Numbered from the stretch's first letter, positions 1-7,197 are shown. The stretch is 12,401 bases of DNA from JAWLDB01 sp041686915 (GCA_041686915.1 JAWLDB010000069.1:1-12401); one strand, 5' to 3'. Notes: generated from the sequence alone by a model not told the origin. Program-made: numbers and translations.

Positions 1-1145
1 ATCACACCACGCTTAGTGTCCTTGATGATCTCCTCCAGCGTCCAGTCGCCTGGCTGTAAACTGACATTAGTCATGCGGATCAGCGGTATGTTGTTCCAGC
101 CATCTGCCAGCATAGTGCCGTTACTAGTCTGACCAAACTGCGGAGCTGTCTCACGGGACGTCTTGTAGTCTACGAAAATGCCTTCTTTAATTAGTGGTGT
201 GTTCTGGGCGGGTACACCTTCGTCGTCATACGCAAAAGTACCTAAACCTTTGGGTATAGTGGCATCGGCGTTGATATTGACAACTGGCGAACCATAGCGG
301 AATTTTCCGCGCATATCAGGCATTAGGAAGCTGGTCCCCGCAAAGGTTGCTTCACTGCCCAGGGCGCGGTCGAGTTCTGTCGGGTGCCCGGTGGACTCAT
401 GTAGCTGCAGCGCTACCTGGTCGCCTCCGAGGATAAGGGTGTTCTCCCCAACAGGGCAGTTTTCCGCCGACAGCAGCTCAACCGCCTCACGAGCGACTTC
501 GGGCGCGCGTTCCAAAATGTTCATCTGTTCAATCAGCTCATAGCCGCCAGTTCCATGATCGGAATAGGTGCGGCGCTCAGCTCTGCCATTACCTACAGCC
601 ATTGCACCCGTGCCAACGCCAGTCTGGGTGATCGTCTGCTCGATGTAGGCGCCTTCCGAGCTCGCAAAGGTCTTCTGGTCTCTGAATAGCCTAAGGGATG
701 CAGAAGCGACCCGAATTTCCGGCTGGCATTTCAGAGCATCCGTAAAATCCGTCAAGTCTTGCAGTTTCTGTTCCAGTGCAAGCGTGAACGGGTCTGTCTT
801 CATAGGTGTCTCGTATTTGGTTCTCACCGGCTGTACAGGTGCAAGTTGCACCGGCTCCCTGTTTACCCTGGCCGCGGCTTGTGCGATGCGGGTGGCTTTC
901 TCCACAGTTTCCTGCATGCGCTTCTCCAGGTCGCCGTCCTGTAGAATAGGGGATGCGGCGAATCCCCAGGCGCCATCCTTCAGCACTCTTACGCCGAAAC
1001 CCTCGTTGCCGGCGCGCGACAGTCCCTCCACGCCACCATTCTTTACGGTGATATGCTCGGTGTCACGCTTGGTAACGCGGACGTCCGTATAACTCGCTCC
1101 TAGTCTTTGGGCTAGGTCGAGACCTCTTTTTAAGATATCTTCCAC
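1..1145 (-). CDS. tldD: TldD-type metalloprotease subunit, C-terminus cut by window edge
   Basis: This is the catalytic half of the TldD/TldE (PmbA) protease, a cytoplasmic heterodimer known from E. coli to process peptides such as microcin B17 and antitoxin CcdA. The reading frame is open from the GTG at 1145 to the left edge, giving 381 residues of the usual 450-480. The start has a strong GAGGAGG ribosome binding site just upstream (about 1150-1160). The zinc motif HESTGH (family HExxxH) lies at residues 249-254 (bases 384-401), inside the typical context LQLHESTGHPTELDRALGSE. The stretch near the left edge, RMTNVSLQPGDWTLEEII, is also diagnostic for the family. The conserved C-terminal cysteine ligand region is outside the window. 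It sits 17 bases downstream of tldE on the same strand, so the two are almost surely co-transcribed. The natural substrate here is unknown. Family assignment is secure. Confidence 0.92.
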   Translation of the reverse strand, partial: MEDILKRGLDLAQRLGASYTDVRVTKRDTEHITVKNGGVEGLSRAGNEGFGVRVLKDGAWGFAASPILQDGDLEKRMQETVEKATRIAQAAARVNREPVQLAPVQPVRTKYETPMKTDPFTLALEQKLQDLTDFTDALKCQPEIRVASASLRLFRDQKTFASSEGAYIEQTITQTGVGTGAMAVGNGRAERRTYSDHGTGGYELIEQMNILERAPEVAREAVELLSAENCPVGENTLILGGDQVALQLHESTGHPTELDRALGSEATFAGTSFLMPDMRGKFRYGSPVVNINADATIPKGLGTFAYDDEGVPAQNTPLIKEGIFVDYKTSRETAPQFGQTSNGTMLADGWNNIPLIRMTNVSLQPGDWTLEEIIKDTKRGV

Positions 1146-1162
1146 TATTCCTCGCCTCCTCG

Positions 1163-2500
1163 TTAGAACGTTGTCGCGCCGGTGAAGTGGAAGCCATCTA
1201 CCCTCAGCGCGGGCAGAACCGAGATGAAGCTGGACCACCAGTCGCGGGTCAGGCGGCGGTCCGGGGAAATCCCTGAAACCTTGGAGAATGCGGATAGCAC
1301 GCTATCGGTAAAGCGCAGGTTTTTCAGCCTGGCAACCAAGCGGCCGTCTTCAATCAGGAATGTGCCGTCACGGGTAGTGCCGGTAGCCACAACGCGCATC
1401 GGATCCGGGCAATGGGTGTAGTGGAAACGGGTGACCAGGATGCCGCGCTTGGTATTTTGGATCATGTCTTCGAGTGGCATGTCCCCGGTAGCCATGATCA
1501 TGTGGCTTGGGGATACGCCGTAGTAACCGCCACCGGCATGTCCTGTAGACAACCTGCCTTCCTTGGACGCGGTTTGGGTATCGTAGACCACGCCTGCGGC
1601 AACCCCGCGGTCGATCAGCATCACTTTCTCTTTCGGTACGCCCTCACTGTCGAAGGGACAGATCAGGCCTTCATTGTCCAGTGCATCATCCCAGATGGTG
1701 ATATTATCGCCCATCACTTTCTGGCCAAATTGGGTGGCCATAAAGCTGCGGCCTTCTTGCTTGGCAGTAGCGCCGAAGCTGGTGTATCCCAGGAAACGAA
1801 CCAGGTCAGACACTGCGACCGGCTCAAAAATTGTCTGGTATTCGCCGGGGGTGATGTCAACGGAGCTGGTGAACAGTACAGCCTTCTGTTTGGCCTCTTC
1901 TGCCACTCTCCTGACGTCCAAGTCGCGAATATCCTTAATTACGCGGTCCGCATAGCCGGTTATCTCACCGTTATTCATGATTGTGCGGAAGAAGCCCTCG
2001 GTAGCCCGATTATATGCGTCTATGCCGCGCGAGTTCATCACCAGTTGCTGCTTTGCTGAGATAGAAAAAGTGCCGGAGGCGGTCAGGTTGCTCTCCCGGG
2101 CTACCTCAATGGTTTGCTCAGCCGTACGCGCCCTGTCCTCAGGGGTGAAACCAGCCGTTGCAGTAATGAAACTATCGGCGTCCGGAATAGGCCTGGGCTC
2201 AGGCAGTTGGCCCAAGTTCGGGTTGGGTTTCTGCAGGCGGGCAAACAACAAGGCTTGTTCCGCCGTTTCCTTGATTGCATCCGGAGTCAGGCGGTTGGTG
2301 GTAGCGACACCAACTCTGTTTTGGTCGATTACCTTTACAACCAGCGTTGCATTTTCCCTTGTCAGACTCTGATGGATCAAATTGTTGTTGAAGCGCGTCA
2401 AGTCAAACGTCTCTGCCTGAATGTTGACTTGGGTCTGCTCTGCCTTACTGCTGGCCAAAGCCAACTCGGCAGCGCTTCTGAGTACATCCCGATCAATCAT
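1163..2500 (-). CDS. tldE: TldE/PmbA-family protease partner subunit
   Basis: This is the non-catalytic partner of TldD. It shares the TldD fold but has no HExxxH zinc motif anywhere in its 445 residues, which is the hallmark of the TldE/PmbA half. Recognisable family stretches are NSRGIDAYNRATEGF in the middle, the glycine-rich GHAGGGYYGVSPS, and the C-terminal TGTTRDGTFLIEDGRL followed by KNLRFTDSVL. I place the start at the ATG at 2500 (protein begins MIDRDVLRSA) because AAAGAGGTG lies 5 bases upstream. An in-frame GTG at 2533 would add 11 residues, but that would put the ribosome binding site inside the gene. The gene is first in a leftward two-gene unit with tldD 17 bases downstream, matching the obligate heterodimer known for this family. 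No RiPP precursor or toxin-antitoxin gene is visible within the window to suggest a dedicated substrate. Confidence 0.9.
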   Translation of the reverse strand: MIDRDVLRSAAELALASSKAEQTQVNIQAETFDLTRFNNNLIHQSLTRENATLVVKVIDQNRVGVATTNRLTPDAIKETAEQALLFARLQKPNPNLGQLPEPRPIPDADSFITATAGFTPEDRARTAEQTIEVARESNLTASGTFSISAKQQLVMNSRGIDAYNRATEGFFRTIMNNGEITGYADRVIKDIRDLDVRRVAEEAKQKAVLFTSSVDITPGEYQTIFEPVAVSDLVRFLGYTSFGATAKQEGRSFMATQFGQKVMGDNITIWDDALDNEGLICPFDSEGVPKEKVMLIDRGVAAGVVYDTQTASKEGRLSTGHAGGGYYGVSPSHMIMATGDMPLEDMIQNTKRGILVTRFHYTHCPDPMRVVATGTTRDGTFLIEDGRLVARLKNLRFTDSVLSAFSKVSGISPDRRLTRDWWSSFISVLPALRVDGFHFTGATTF

Positions 2501-2505
2501 GAAAA

Positions 2506-2514
2506 CACCTCTTT
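2506..2514 (-). promoter_or_regulatory. Ribosome binding site fixing the tldE start
   Basis: On the minus strand the bases read AAAGAGGTG, with 5 bases before the ATG at 2500. This is a well-placed Shine-Dalgarno sequence. It favours the shorter tldE protein over the GTG start at 2533, which has no comparable site. Confidence 0.6.
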
Positions 2515-2602
2515 CCCTTAGTCCTTGCTTCACTCATGCAACTGCTTTCCGCACTTTTAGCTGTCGGAATGTGCGCAATTGCCGTACATGTTTATGCCTG
2601 AT

Positions 2603-2673
2603 GATTTCGTTGTTATCCTGCTTACCTCCTGCAAACATCTGCAAATACTTGGCTTGCCGTAATACTCGACAAA
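2603..2673 (-). promoter_or_regulatory. Intergenic GTCGA / GCAGGA-rich element upstream of tldE
   Basis: Read on the minus strand towards tldE, this stretch contains TTTGTCGAG, then two TTTGCAG copies, GCAGGAGG, GCAGGATAAC and AACGAAATC in close succession. It lies about 100-170 bases ahead of the tldE start. The GCAGGAGG copy looks like a ribosome binding site but serves no convincing gene. I have a memory-based impression that similar GTCGA...GCAGGA blocks recur in intergenic regions of Peptococcaceae-type genomes. I cannot verify this and do not know the function. No good sigma-A promoter for tldE was found in the interval. Confidence 0.25.
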
Positions 2674-2694
2674 CATAATGCCGCGCTGTAAACT
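2666..2694 (+). promoter_or_regulatory. Candidate sigma-A promoter for the MATE gene
   Basis: TCGACA (2666-2671, 5 of 6 matches to TTGACA) and TAAACT (2689-2694, 4 of 6 matches to TATAAT) are separated by exactly 17 bases. Transcription would start near 2701, about 50-60 bases ahead of the MATE start. The position in the divergent intergenic region is right, but two short boxes can arise by chance. Confidence 0.4.
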
Positions 2695-2747
2695 AGAGGG
2701 GTGCTCCAAAGACAGATATTTACTAGCGTTCAGAGCCAAGGAGCAGT

Positions 2748-4148
2748 TTGGGAGGGGATATTTTGCGGCAAGCAGTTCCGGTTTCGGACCATGATGTCGC
2801 CATAGTCGAGAGGCTGACCAACCGGCAGATGCGCCAGTCCATTTACCGGCTCGCTTGGCCTGTAATCGTGGAAAACATGCTGATGACCTTTGTCGGCATG
2901 GCGGACATGATTATGGTTGGTAGCTTGGGTCCGGCATCGATAGCAGCTATTGGCCTGTCCAACTCGCCAGTCTTCTTTGCCACTGCCGCGTTTGCTGCCA
3001 TCAGTGTAGGCTCTACTGCGCTGGTTGCGCGACACGTCGGGGCAGAGGAGTATAAGGAAGCCAACCTGATGGCCCGCCAGTCGTTTATGCTCTCAGTCAT
3101 GTTTTCCGTGGTCTTCACGCTCGGGGCATTCTTGCTGGCACCCCACATTATGGGATGGATGGGCGCGCAAGCGGATGTCCAGGCGATCGGTTCTTCCTAC
3201 ATCCGCATATCCACGAGTACGTTCGCCTTCGCAATTATTTCTATGATCATGAACGGCGTACTACGGGGTGCAGGAGATACCAAAACCCCCATGCGGGTCA
3301 ATATTATCGCCAATCTGGTGAACGTTGTCTTCAACTACCTGCTGATCTTCGGCCATTTAGGCCTGCCTGCGATGGGAGTCAACGGCGCAGCAGCCGCCAC
3401 CGCGCTTTCTCGCATGGTGGGTGGTTTACTCGTGCTGAGAGTGCTGTTTTCGGGCAAGCTGGTGGTACACATCTCGCTGCGCGACAAATTCACTCTGCAT
3501 TGGCCGTCTATTCAACGGATGATGAACATTGGGGTGCCTGCTATGGTCGAACAACTGGTTATGCGCGGGGGGCAGCTGTTGTTTGCGCGCGTGGTTGCCA
3601 GTCTCGGCACTCTAGCCTATGCCGCCCACAGCATTGCCATGAATGCCGAGTCTCTTTCATTTATGCCAGGGTTCGGCTTTGCTACCGCTGCTACCACACT
3701 TATCGGGCAGAACTTGGGTGCCAAACGGCCTGATACCGCTGAACATAGCGGATACGAAACTGCCAAAATAGCAGCCGTGATCATGGGCGTTGCGGGCATA
3801 TTCTTCTTTGCCTTCCCTGGAGCGTTCGTGCGATTGTATACAGACGATCCTGAGGTTATCGCCATGGGCAGTGCTGTATTGCGCATCATCGCTATCAGCC
3901 AGCCGGCGTTGGCCTGCGCAATGGTCTTCTCCGGAGGGCTTAGAGGTGCTGGTGATACGCGCTGGGTATTGATTATCACCACCGTAGGTATCTGGGGAGT
4001 TCGGCTTGTGCTCTCTTATATACTCTGTATCATGCTTGATATGGGCTTGATCGGAGCATGGATTGCCATGACAGCCGACCTTGTGCTGCGTAGCATTCTA
4101 GTCTGGTTGCGTTTCCGTACAGGGCACTGGAAGACACTGAGGGTGTAA
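2748..4148 (+). CDS. MATE-family multidrug/cation antiporter
   Basis: This is a multidrug and toxic compound extrusion transporter of the inner membrane, expected to export drugs or other organic cations in exchange for Na+ or H+. The protein of up to 466 residues is hydrophobic throughout, consistent with the usual 12 membrane helices in two MatE domains. The internal duplication is visible: LRGAGDT occurs at residues 172-178 and again at 398-404. RLAWPVIVEN near the N-terminus and MGVNGAAAATALSR after helix 6 are typical of the family. The start is uncertain. TTG at 2748 has AAGGAG only 4 bases upstream, while TTG at 2763 has GGAGGGG 5 bases upstream and would give a protein 5 residues shorter. 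It is transcribed divergently from tldED and is followed after 76 bases by the DUF1232 gene, with which it may share a transcript. The substrate cannot be told from sequence. Confidence 0.92.
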   Translation: MGGDILRQAVPVSDHDVAIVERLTNRQMRQSIYRLAWPVIVENMLMTFVGMADMIMVGSLGPASIAAIGLSNSPVFFATAAFAAISVGSTALVARHVGAEEYKEANLMARQSFMLSVMFSVVFTLGAFLLAPHIMGWMGAQADVQAIGSSYIRISTSTFAFAIISMIMNGVLRGAGDTKTPMRVNIIANLVNVVFNYLLIFGHLGLPAMGVNGAAAATALSRMVGGLLVLRVLFSGKLVVHISLRDKFTLHWPSIQRMMNIGVPAMVEQLVMRGGQLLFARVVASLGTLAYAAHSIAMNAESLSFMPGFGFATAATTLIGQNLGAKRPDTAEHSGYETAKIAAVIMGVAGIFFFAFPGAFVRLYTDDPEVIAMGSAVLRIIAISQPALACAMVFSGGLRGAGDTRWVLIITTVGIWGVRLVLSYILCIMLDMGLIGAWIAMTADLVLRSILVWLRFRTGHWKTLRV

Positions 4149-4224
4149 TGCGCTTTGCGACGCTTGTTTGTCTGCTACCCTAAGCTACCCTTGGGCATAA
4201 TAGCAGGGAAAGGGGGGCTATACG

Positions 4225-4716
4225 GTGGTTGATGAAACACTCGCCAAAGACGGCATGATTGATGAAGCGGTAGCCAACAGGTTCTACGACCGTCTGCGCA
4301 AGGCGGTAGTCGGATGGGCGTCAGATCGGGCTGGAATGGCCGGCAAAGGTATGGCCAACGTTCTACTATTTACGCCAGACATCTTCATGTTGCTTTGGAG
4401 GTTGCTGCGTCACGGCGAGATTTCCAAGCGCAGGCGAGCGATAATGGCCTTTGCACTGGCATATTTCATTTTGCCCATAGATTTCGTGCCTGACTGGTTG
4501 CTTGGCCCCCTTGGCTTTGCCGATGATTTGGCTATTGCCGGAGCCGCCTTGCAAGCAGCGCTGACTGGAACGCCACTTACAGTCCTTGACAAGGAATGGA
4601 GTGGCGGTGATCAGCTGATTGCTGTACTAGCTCGGATCATGCAGCTTACAGACAGGTTGGGTACCTATCCAGGTTTCAGCAAGGTTAAGCAGGTGGTACG
4701 CTATCTGCTTAGTTAA
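4225..4716 (+). CDS. DUF1232 (YkvA-like) small membrane protein
   Basis: This is a 163-residue protein of the DUF1232 family, whose function is not established. The family motif is clear at residues 76-98: AYFILPIDFVPDWLLGP followed by FADDLAIAG, matching the usual pattern of a hydrophobic helix, P-I-D-x-(I/V)-P-D and then D-D. A second hydrophobic stretch lies at about residues 46-60. The charged cluster SKRRR (about residues 68-72) lies between the two, suggesting a small membrane-associated protein. The GTG start has AAAGGGGGG 7 bases upstream. The N-terminal 40 residues carry no motif I recognise. It follows the MATE gene by 76 bases and is closed by a strong terminator, so the two may form one transcript. 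I saw no convincing promoter of its own. A functional link between the two is not implied by known biology. Confidence 0.82.
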   Translation: MVDETLAKDGMIDEAVANRFYDRLRKAVVGWASDRAGMAGKGMANVLLFTPDIFMLLWRLLRHGEISKRRRAIMAFALAYFILPIDFVPDWLLGPLGFADDLAIAGAALQAALTGTPLTVLDKEWSGGDQLIAVLARIMQLTDRLGTYPGFSKVKQVVRYLLS

Positions 4717-4731
4717 AAGAAAGTGTTAAAG

Positions 4732-4759
4732 CACCGGCTGCGAAAGCCGGTGTTTTTTT
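4732..4759 (+). terminator. Rho-independent terminator after the DUF1232 gene
   Basis: CACCGGCT (4732-4739) pairs perfectly with AGCCGGTG (4745-4752) around a 5-base GCGAA loop, and is followed directly by seven T (4753-4759). This is a strong intrinsic terminator. It separates the MATE/DUF1232 unit from the opp operon. Confidence 0.92.
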
Positions 4760-4788
4760 GCTGCGCGCAACAAAACTAGTTATAAAAT

Positions 4789-4818
4789 TTGCAATTATAT
4801 GCATAGTCAAAAAATAAT
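4789..4818 (+). promoter_or_regulatory. Candidate promoter of the opp operon
   Basis: TTGCAA (4789-4794) and AATAAT (4813-4818, 5 of 6 matches to the -10 consensus) lie 18 bases apart in an AT-rich stretch just after the terminator. A second option is TTGCTG (4758) with TATAAA (4781), spacer 17. Either gives a leader of about 150-190 bases before the oppA start. Confidence 0.35.
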
Positions 4819-4825
4819 TCCATCA

Positions 4826-4840
4826 AGTAGTCTGAAAATG
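4826..4840 (+). promoter_or_regulatory. Imperfect CodY-like box
   Basis: AGTAGTCTGAAAATG matches the CodY consensus AATTTTCWGAAAATT at 11 of 15 positions; the right half is nearly perfect. It sits just downstream of the candidate promoter, where a repressor would block transcription. CodY is known to repress opp and dpp operons in many Firmicutes. Four mismatches in an AT-rich region can occur by chance, and nothing in the window shows that the organism has CodY. Confidence 0.22.
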
Positions 4841-4849
4841 AAGGAAGGG

Positions 4850-4908
4850 TGCCAACTGCTGCGGTATATATGCAGTAATTGGCAAATAAACATGAGGGTG
4901 AGTGCCAA
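4850..4908 (+). promoter_or_regulatory. Alternative inverted repeats in the oppA leader
   Basis: TGCCAA occurs at 4850-4855 and 4903-4908, and its complement TTGGCA lies between them at 4879-4884. The central copy can therefore pair with either flank, but not both. The first hairpin is strengthened by CTGC (4856-4859 or 4859-4862) pairing with GCAG (4872-4875). The block ends about 70 bases before the oppA start and just ahead of GGGAGGTG. It does not match any riboswitch class I recognise, including T-box, SAM, lysine, FMN and cobalamin. A mutually exclusive RNA switch or a repeated protein-binding site are both possible. Confidence 0.35.
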
Positions 4909-4921
4909 CAGGGAGGTGACA

Positions 4922-4932
4922 GGATAATATCC
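4922..4932. repeat. Short perfect palindrome upstream of oppA
   Basis: GGATAATATCC is an 11-base perfect palindrome with a single central base. It is too tight to fold as an RNA hairpin, so if it has a role it would be as a DNA operator. It lies 45 bases before the oppA start. A chance origin is quite possible. Confidence 0.2.
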
Positions 4933-4976
4933 AAAAACATACGTGTCGTCGCTCGAGAACAGAAGGAGGGATAACA

Positions 4977-7172
4977 GTGGTAAAAAGGCTAGCATTGTTT
5001 GTCACGATGATTGCTCTAATCTTCGGAGCAATAGGACCTGTCGTGCCTGCCAGGGCAGCTGCTCCTATTACAGTGGTCCTGGATGGTAAGGTTTTGCCCA
5101 CTGATGTTGCGCCTATCATCCGTAACGGCAGAACCATGGTGCCGTTCAGAGCGATCTTCGAAGCGCTGGGCGCAGAAGTCGATTATGACCCAGCAACCAA
5201 TACAGTATTTGGTTTCAAAGGCCCGTCGTTTGTTATCTTGAACCCTGGTAAAACGACAGCCTGGGTATCCGGCAGATACAGTAAACTGGATTCAGGTCCT
5301 GTTATTGTGAATGGTAGAACGTTGGTCCCTCTGCGCTTCGTCGCTGAGAGCCTGGGTGAAAAGGTAGAATGGATAGAGGCCAATAACTCGGTCCTAATTA
5401 CCACAACTCCAGATGTCCCACTACCCGCAGCCACAGCGCTGGACGAGTACAAGATGGTCTATTCTGGTGAGTTTGTGTCTCTAAACTACCTTACCACCAA
5501 TAACGCCAATGATATGGTGGCATCTGCAAACACCATCGACGCCTTAGTCGGATATGACAACTATGGCGTAATGCGTCCCTCACTCGCCAAGTACTGGAAG
5601 ACCTCAGCCGATGGACGCACCTATACGTTTACCCTGCGTGAAGGTGTCAAATGGGTGGATTATACCGGTAAGGAGTATGCCGAGGTTGTTGCCCAGGACT
5701 TTGTAGATAGTGCTAAGTACCTGTTGACCAAGGCTAACGCATCTTCTCACTCTAAGCCGCTCTACTCAGCTATCAAGGGTGCTAAAGACTTCTATGATGG
5801 GAAAACTACCAATTTCTCCACCGTAGGCGTGAAGGCCCTGGATAAGTATACAGTGCAATACACCCTGGTTGAGCCCGTGCCTTACTTCATGTCCATGCTC
5901 ACCTATGTTTGCTTCTACCCGGTGAACGGACAGTTTTTGGCGCAACAGGGCAGCAAGTTCGGAACAGATAACAAGACCGTATTGTATAACGGTCCGTATA
6001 TCCTCAAAACCTACGAGCCCCAGAACAAGCGCGAGTTTGTCAAGAACGAGAAGTACTGGGACAAAGACAACGTACATATTGAGAAGCTGAGCTACAAGTA
6101 CAACAAGGAAGCCTCGACCCTAGCACCTGAACTATTCTTCCGTGGCGAAATATCCGCAGCAGACATTCCCATAAACGTACTGGACGCCTACATGAATGAC
6201 CCGAGTAAGCGGAATCAGATTCGCTCTGGGCTTCCTGGTACGTATAACTACTGGTATGCGTTCCAGTTTGATCCCAAGTTTGAAGCGGAATACGAGCCCG
6301 ATAACTGGAAGAAAGCCGCAGCTAGTCTGAACTTCCGTAAAGCCTTCTTCCATGGTTTTGACCGCGTTGCCGCAATGCTGACATATGACCCCTACAATCC
6401 TGAAGGTCAGATCATTAACACGCTGACCCCACCAAACTTTGCTACAGCAGATGGCAAGGACTATACCAAACTGGCACCGTTAGCAAAGTTCAGCAATGGT
6501 GACTCCTTTGACCCCGCCTTGGCCGTACAGTACAAGAACAAAGCCATGGCAGAGTTGAAAGATAAGGTAACCTTCCCGGTGAAAGTTAAAATGCCGTACC
6601 GTACCGACTTAACGGACTGGACCAACCGTGCAGTGGTTGTTGAACAACAACTAGAGAAGCTGTTGGGTAAAGACTTCATTGATATCATTCCAGTCGGTTA
6701 CCCGGCTACTAACTTCCTGGGTTCAGTGCGCCGTGTCTATAACTATGCATTCCTCGAGACGAACTGGGGTCCTGACTACGCTGATCCACAGACCTATACA
6801 GACCCTGTTGCTCCTGGCGATCCATACAAATACACTCCTATAGAGCTGGTCGATGATGGCACATACAAGAAACTGTATGATGCAGCTATCGCGGAAGTAG
6901 TAGACCTTAGCAAACGCTATGAGCTGTTGGCGAAAGCCGAAGCTTACTTGATCGAAAATGCGTACGTAATACCTTACCGTGCTAGTGGTGGTGGCTATGT
7001 CGCCTCCAAGTTGGATCCTTTCACAACACCATTTGCTCCTTATGGATCCGCGTCGCTCAGCTTCAAATATCGGACGCTCCTAAGTAAGTCACGGAGTGCA
7101 CAAGAGCATGACAGGGCCTATGAGCAGTGGAAGAAGGACAGAGCCGCCGCTCTCAAGAAAGCAGGCCAGTAG
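4977..7172 (+). CDS. oppA: Stalk-domain oligopeptide-binding protein (SBP family 5)
   Basis: This is the extracellular substrate-binding component of the peptide importer encoded by the next four genes. The 731-residue protein is clearly longer than the usual 500-600. Residues 1-27 form a signal peptide (positive MVKR, hydrophobic core, PARA-A cleavage site) with no lipobox cysteine, unlike typical Gram-positive OppA lipoproteins. Residues about 31-144 are a copper-amine-oxidase-like N-terminal stalk domain with its two signature repeats, NGRTMVPFR (50-58) and NGRTLVPLR (112-120), each followed by E-x-LG. About 156-690 is the SBP_bac_5 domain (PSLAKYWKTSADGRTYTF, then the family core), ending in a lysine/glutamate-rich tail typical of OppA. 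The GTG start has AGAAGGAGGG 6 bases upstream. The stalk probably tethers or spaces the protein at the cell wall; this is inference. Oligopeptides are the likeliest ligand, but SBP family 5 also binds nickel, sugars and other solutes. Confidence 0.9.
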   Translation: MVKRLALFVTMIALIFGAIGPVVPARAAAPITVVLDGKVLPTDVAPIIRNGRTMVPFRAIFEALGAEVDYDPATNTVFGFKGPSFVILNPGKTTAWVSGRYSKLDSGPVIVNGRTLVPLRFVAESLGEKVEWIEANNSVLITTTPDVPLPAATALDEYKMVYSGEFVSLNYLTTNNANDMVASANTIDALVGYDNYGVMRPSLAKYWKTSADGRTYTFTLREGVKWVDYTGKEYAEVVAQDFVDSAKYLLTKANASSHSKPLYSAIKGAKDFYDGKTTNFSTVGVKALDKYTVQYTLVEPVPYFMSMLTYVCFYPVNGQFLAQQGSKFGTDNKTVLYNGPYILKTYEPQNKREFVKNEKYWDKDNVHIEKLSYKYNKEASTLAPELFFRGEISAADIPINVLDAYMNDPSKRNQIRSGLPGTYNYWYAFQFDPKFEAEYEPDNWKKAAASLNFRKAFFHGFDRVAAMLTYDPYNPEGQIINTLTPPNFATADGKDYTKLAPLAKFSNGDSFDPALAVQYKNKAMAELKDKVTFPVKVKMPYRTDLTDWTNRAVVVEQQLEKLLGKDFIDIIPVGYPATNFLGSVRRVYNYAFLETNWGPDYADPQTYTDPVAPGDPYKYTPIELVDDGTYKKLYDAAIAEVVDLSKRYELLAKAEAYLIENAYVIPYRASGGGYVASKLDPFTTPFAPYGSASLSFKYRTLLSKSRSAQEHDRAYEQWKKDRAAALKKAGQ

Positions 7173-7193
7173 ACGGCAGCCAGTAGACGGCAG
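7166..7193 (+). repeat. 14-bp tandem duplication across the oppA stop codon
   Basis: CCAGTAGACGGCAG occurs twice in a row (7166-7179 and 7180-7193) with no mismatch. The first copy contains the oppA stop codon TAG, and the second copy carries a second TAG that is not needed for termination. It looks like a recent slippage duplication. The protein end is unchanged because the first copy already stops. Confidence 0.85.
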
Positions 7194-7197
7194 TAGG

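Noticed and set aside
759..1092. Plus-strand open frames of 61 and 102 codons opposite the tldD start
   Set aside because: They are shadows of tldD on the minus strand, which is supported by its zinc motif and ribosome binding site.
1412..2059. 215-codon open frame on the plus strand, antisense to tldE
   Set aside because: It lies wholly inside tldE, has no recognisable domain or good ribosome binding site, and is explained by codon bias of the real gene on the other strand.
2557..2739. 60-codon open frame on the minus strand upstream of tldE
   Set aside because: An internal GCAGGAGG looks like a ribosome binding site, but the encoded sequence has no recognisable features, and the region is better explained as a regulatory intergenic block.
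3155..3733. 192-codon open frame in another frame of the MATE gene
   Set aside because: It overlaps a clear MATE protein, is rich in R, C and H in an unnatural way and shows no family motif.
4838..4927. 29-codon open frame in the oppA leader that could be a leader peptide
   Set aside because: No Shine-Dalgarno precedes the ATG, the codon content shows no attenuation-type run, and open frames of this length are expected by chance.
4840..4935. A known riboswitch or T-box in the oppA leader
   Set aside because: The conserved cores of T-box, SAM, lysine, FMN, cobalamin, glycine and ykkC elements are not present.
4807..4995. 62-codon hydrophobic open frame on the minus strand of the oppA leader
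   Set aside because: It runs antisense through the leader into the oppA start, has no convincing ribosome binding site, and its hydrophobic look follows from the AT-rich, A-rich complementary strand.
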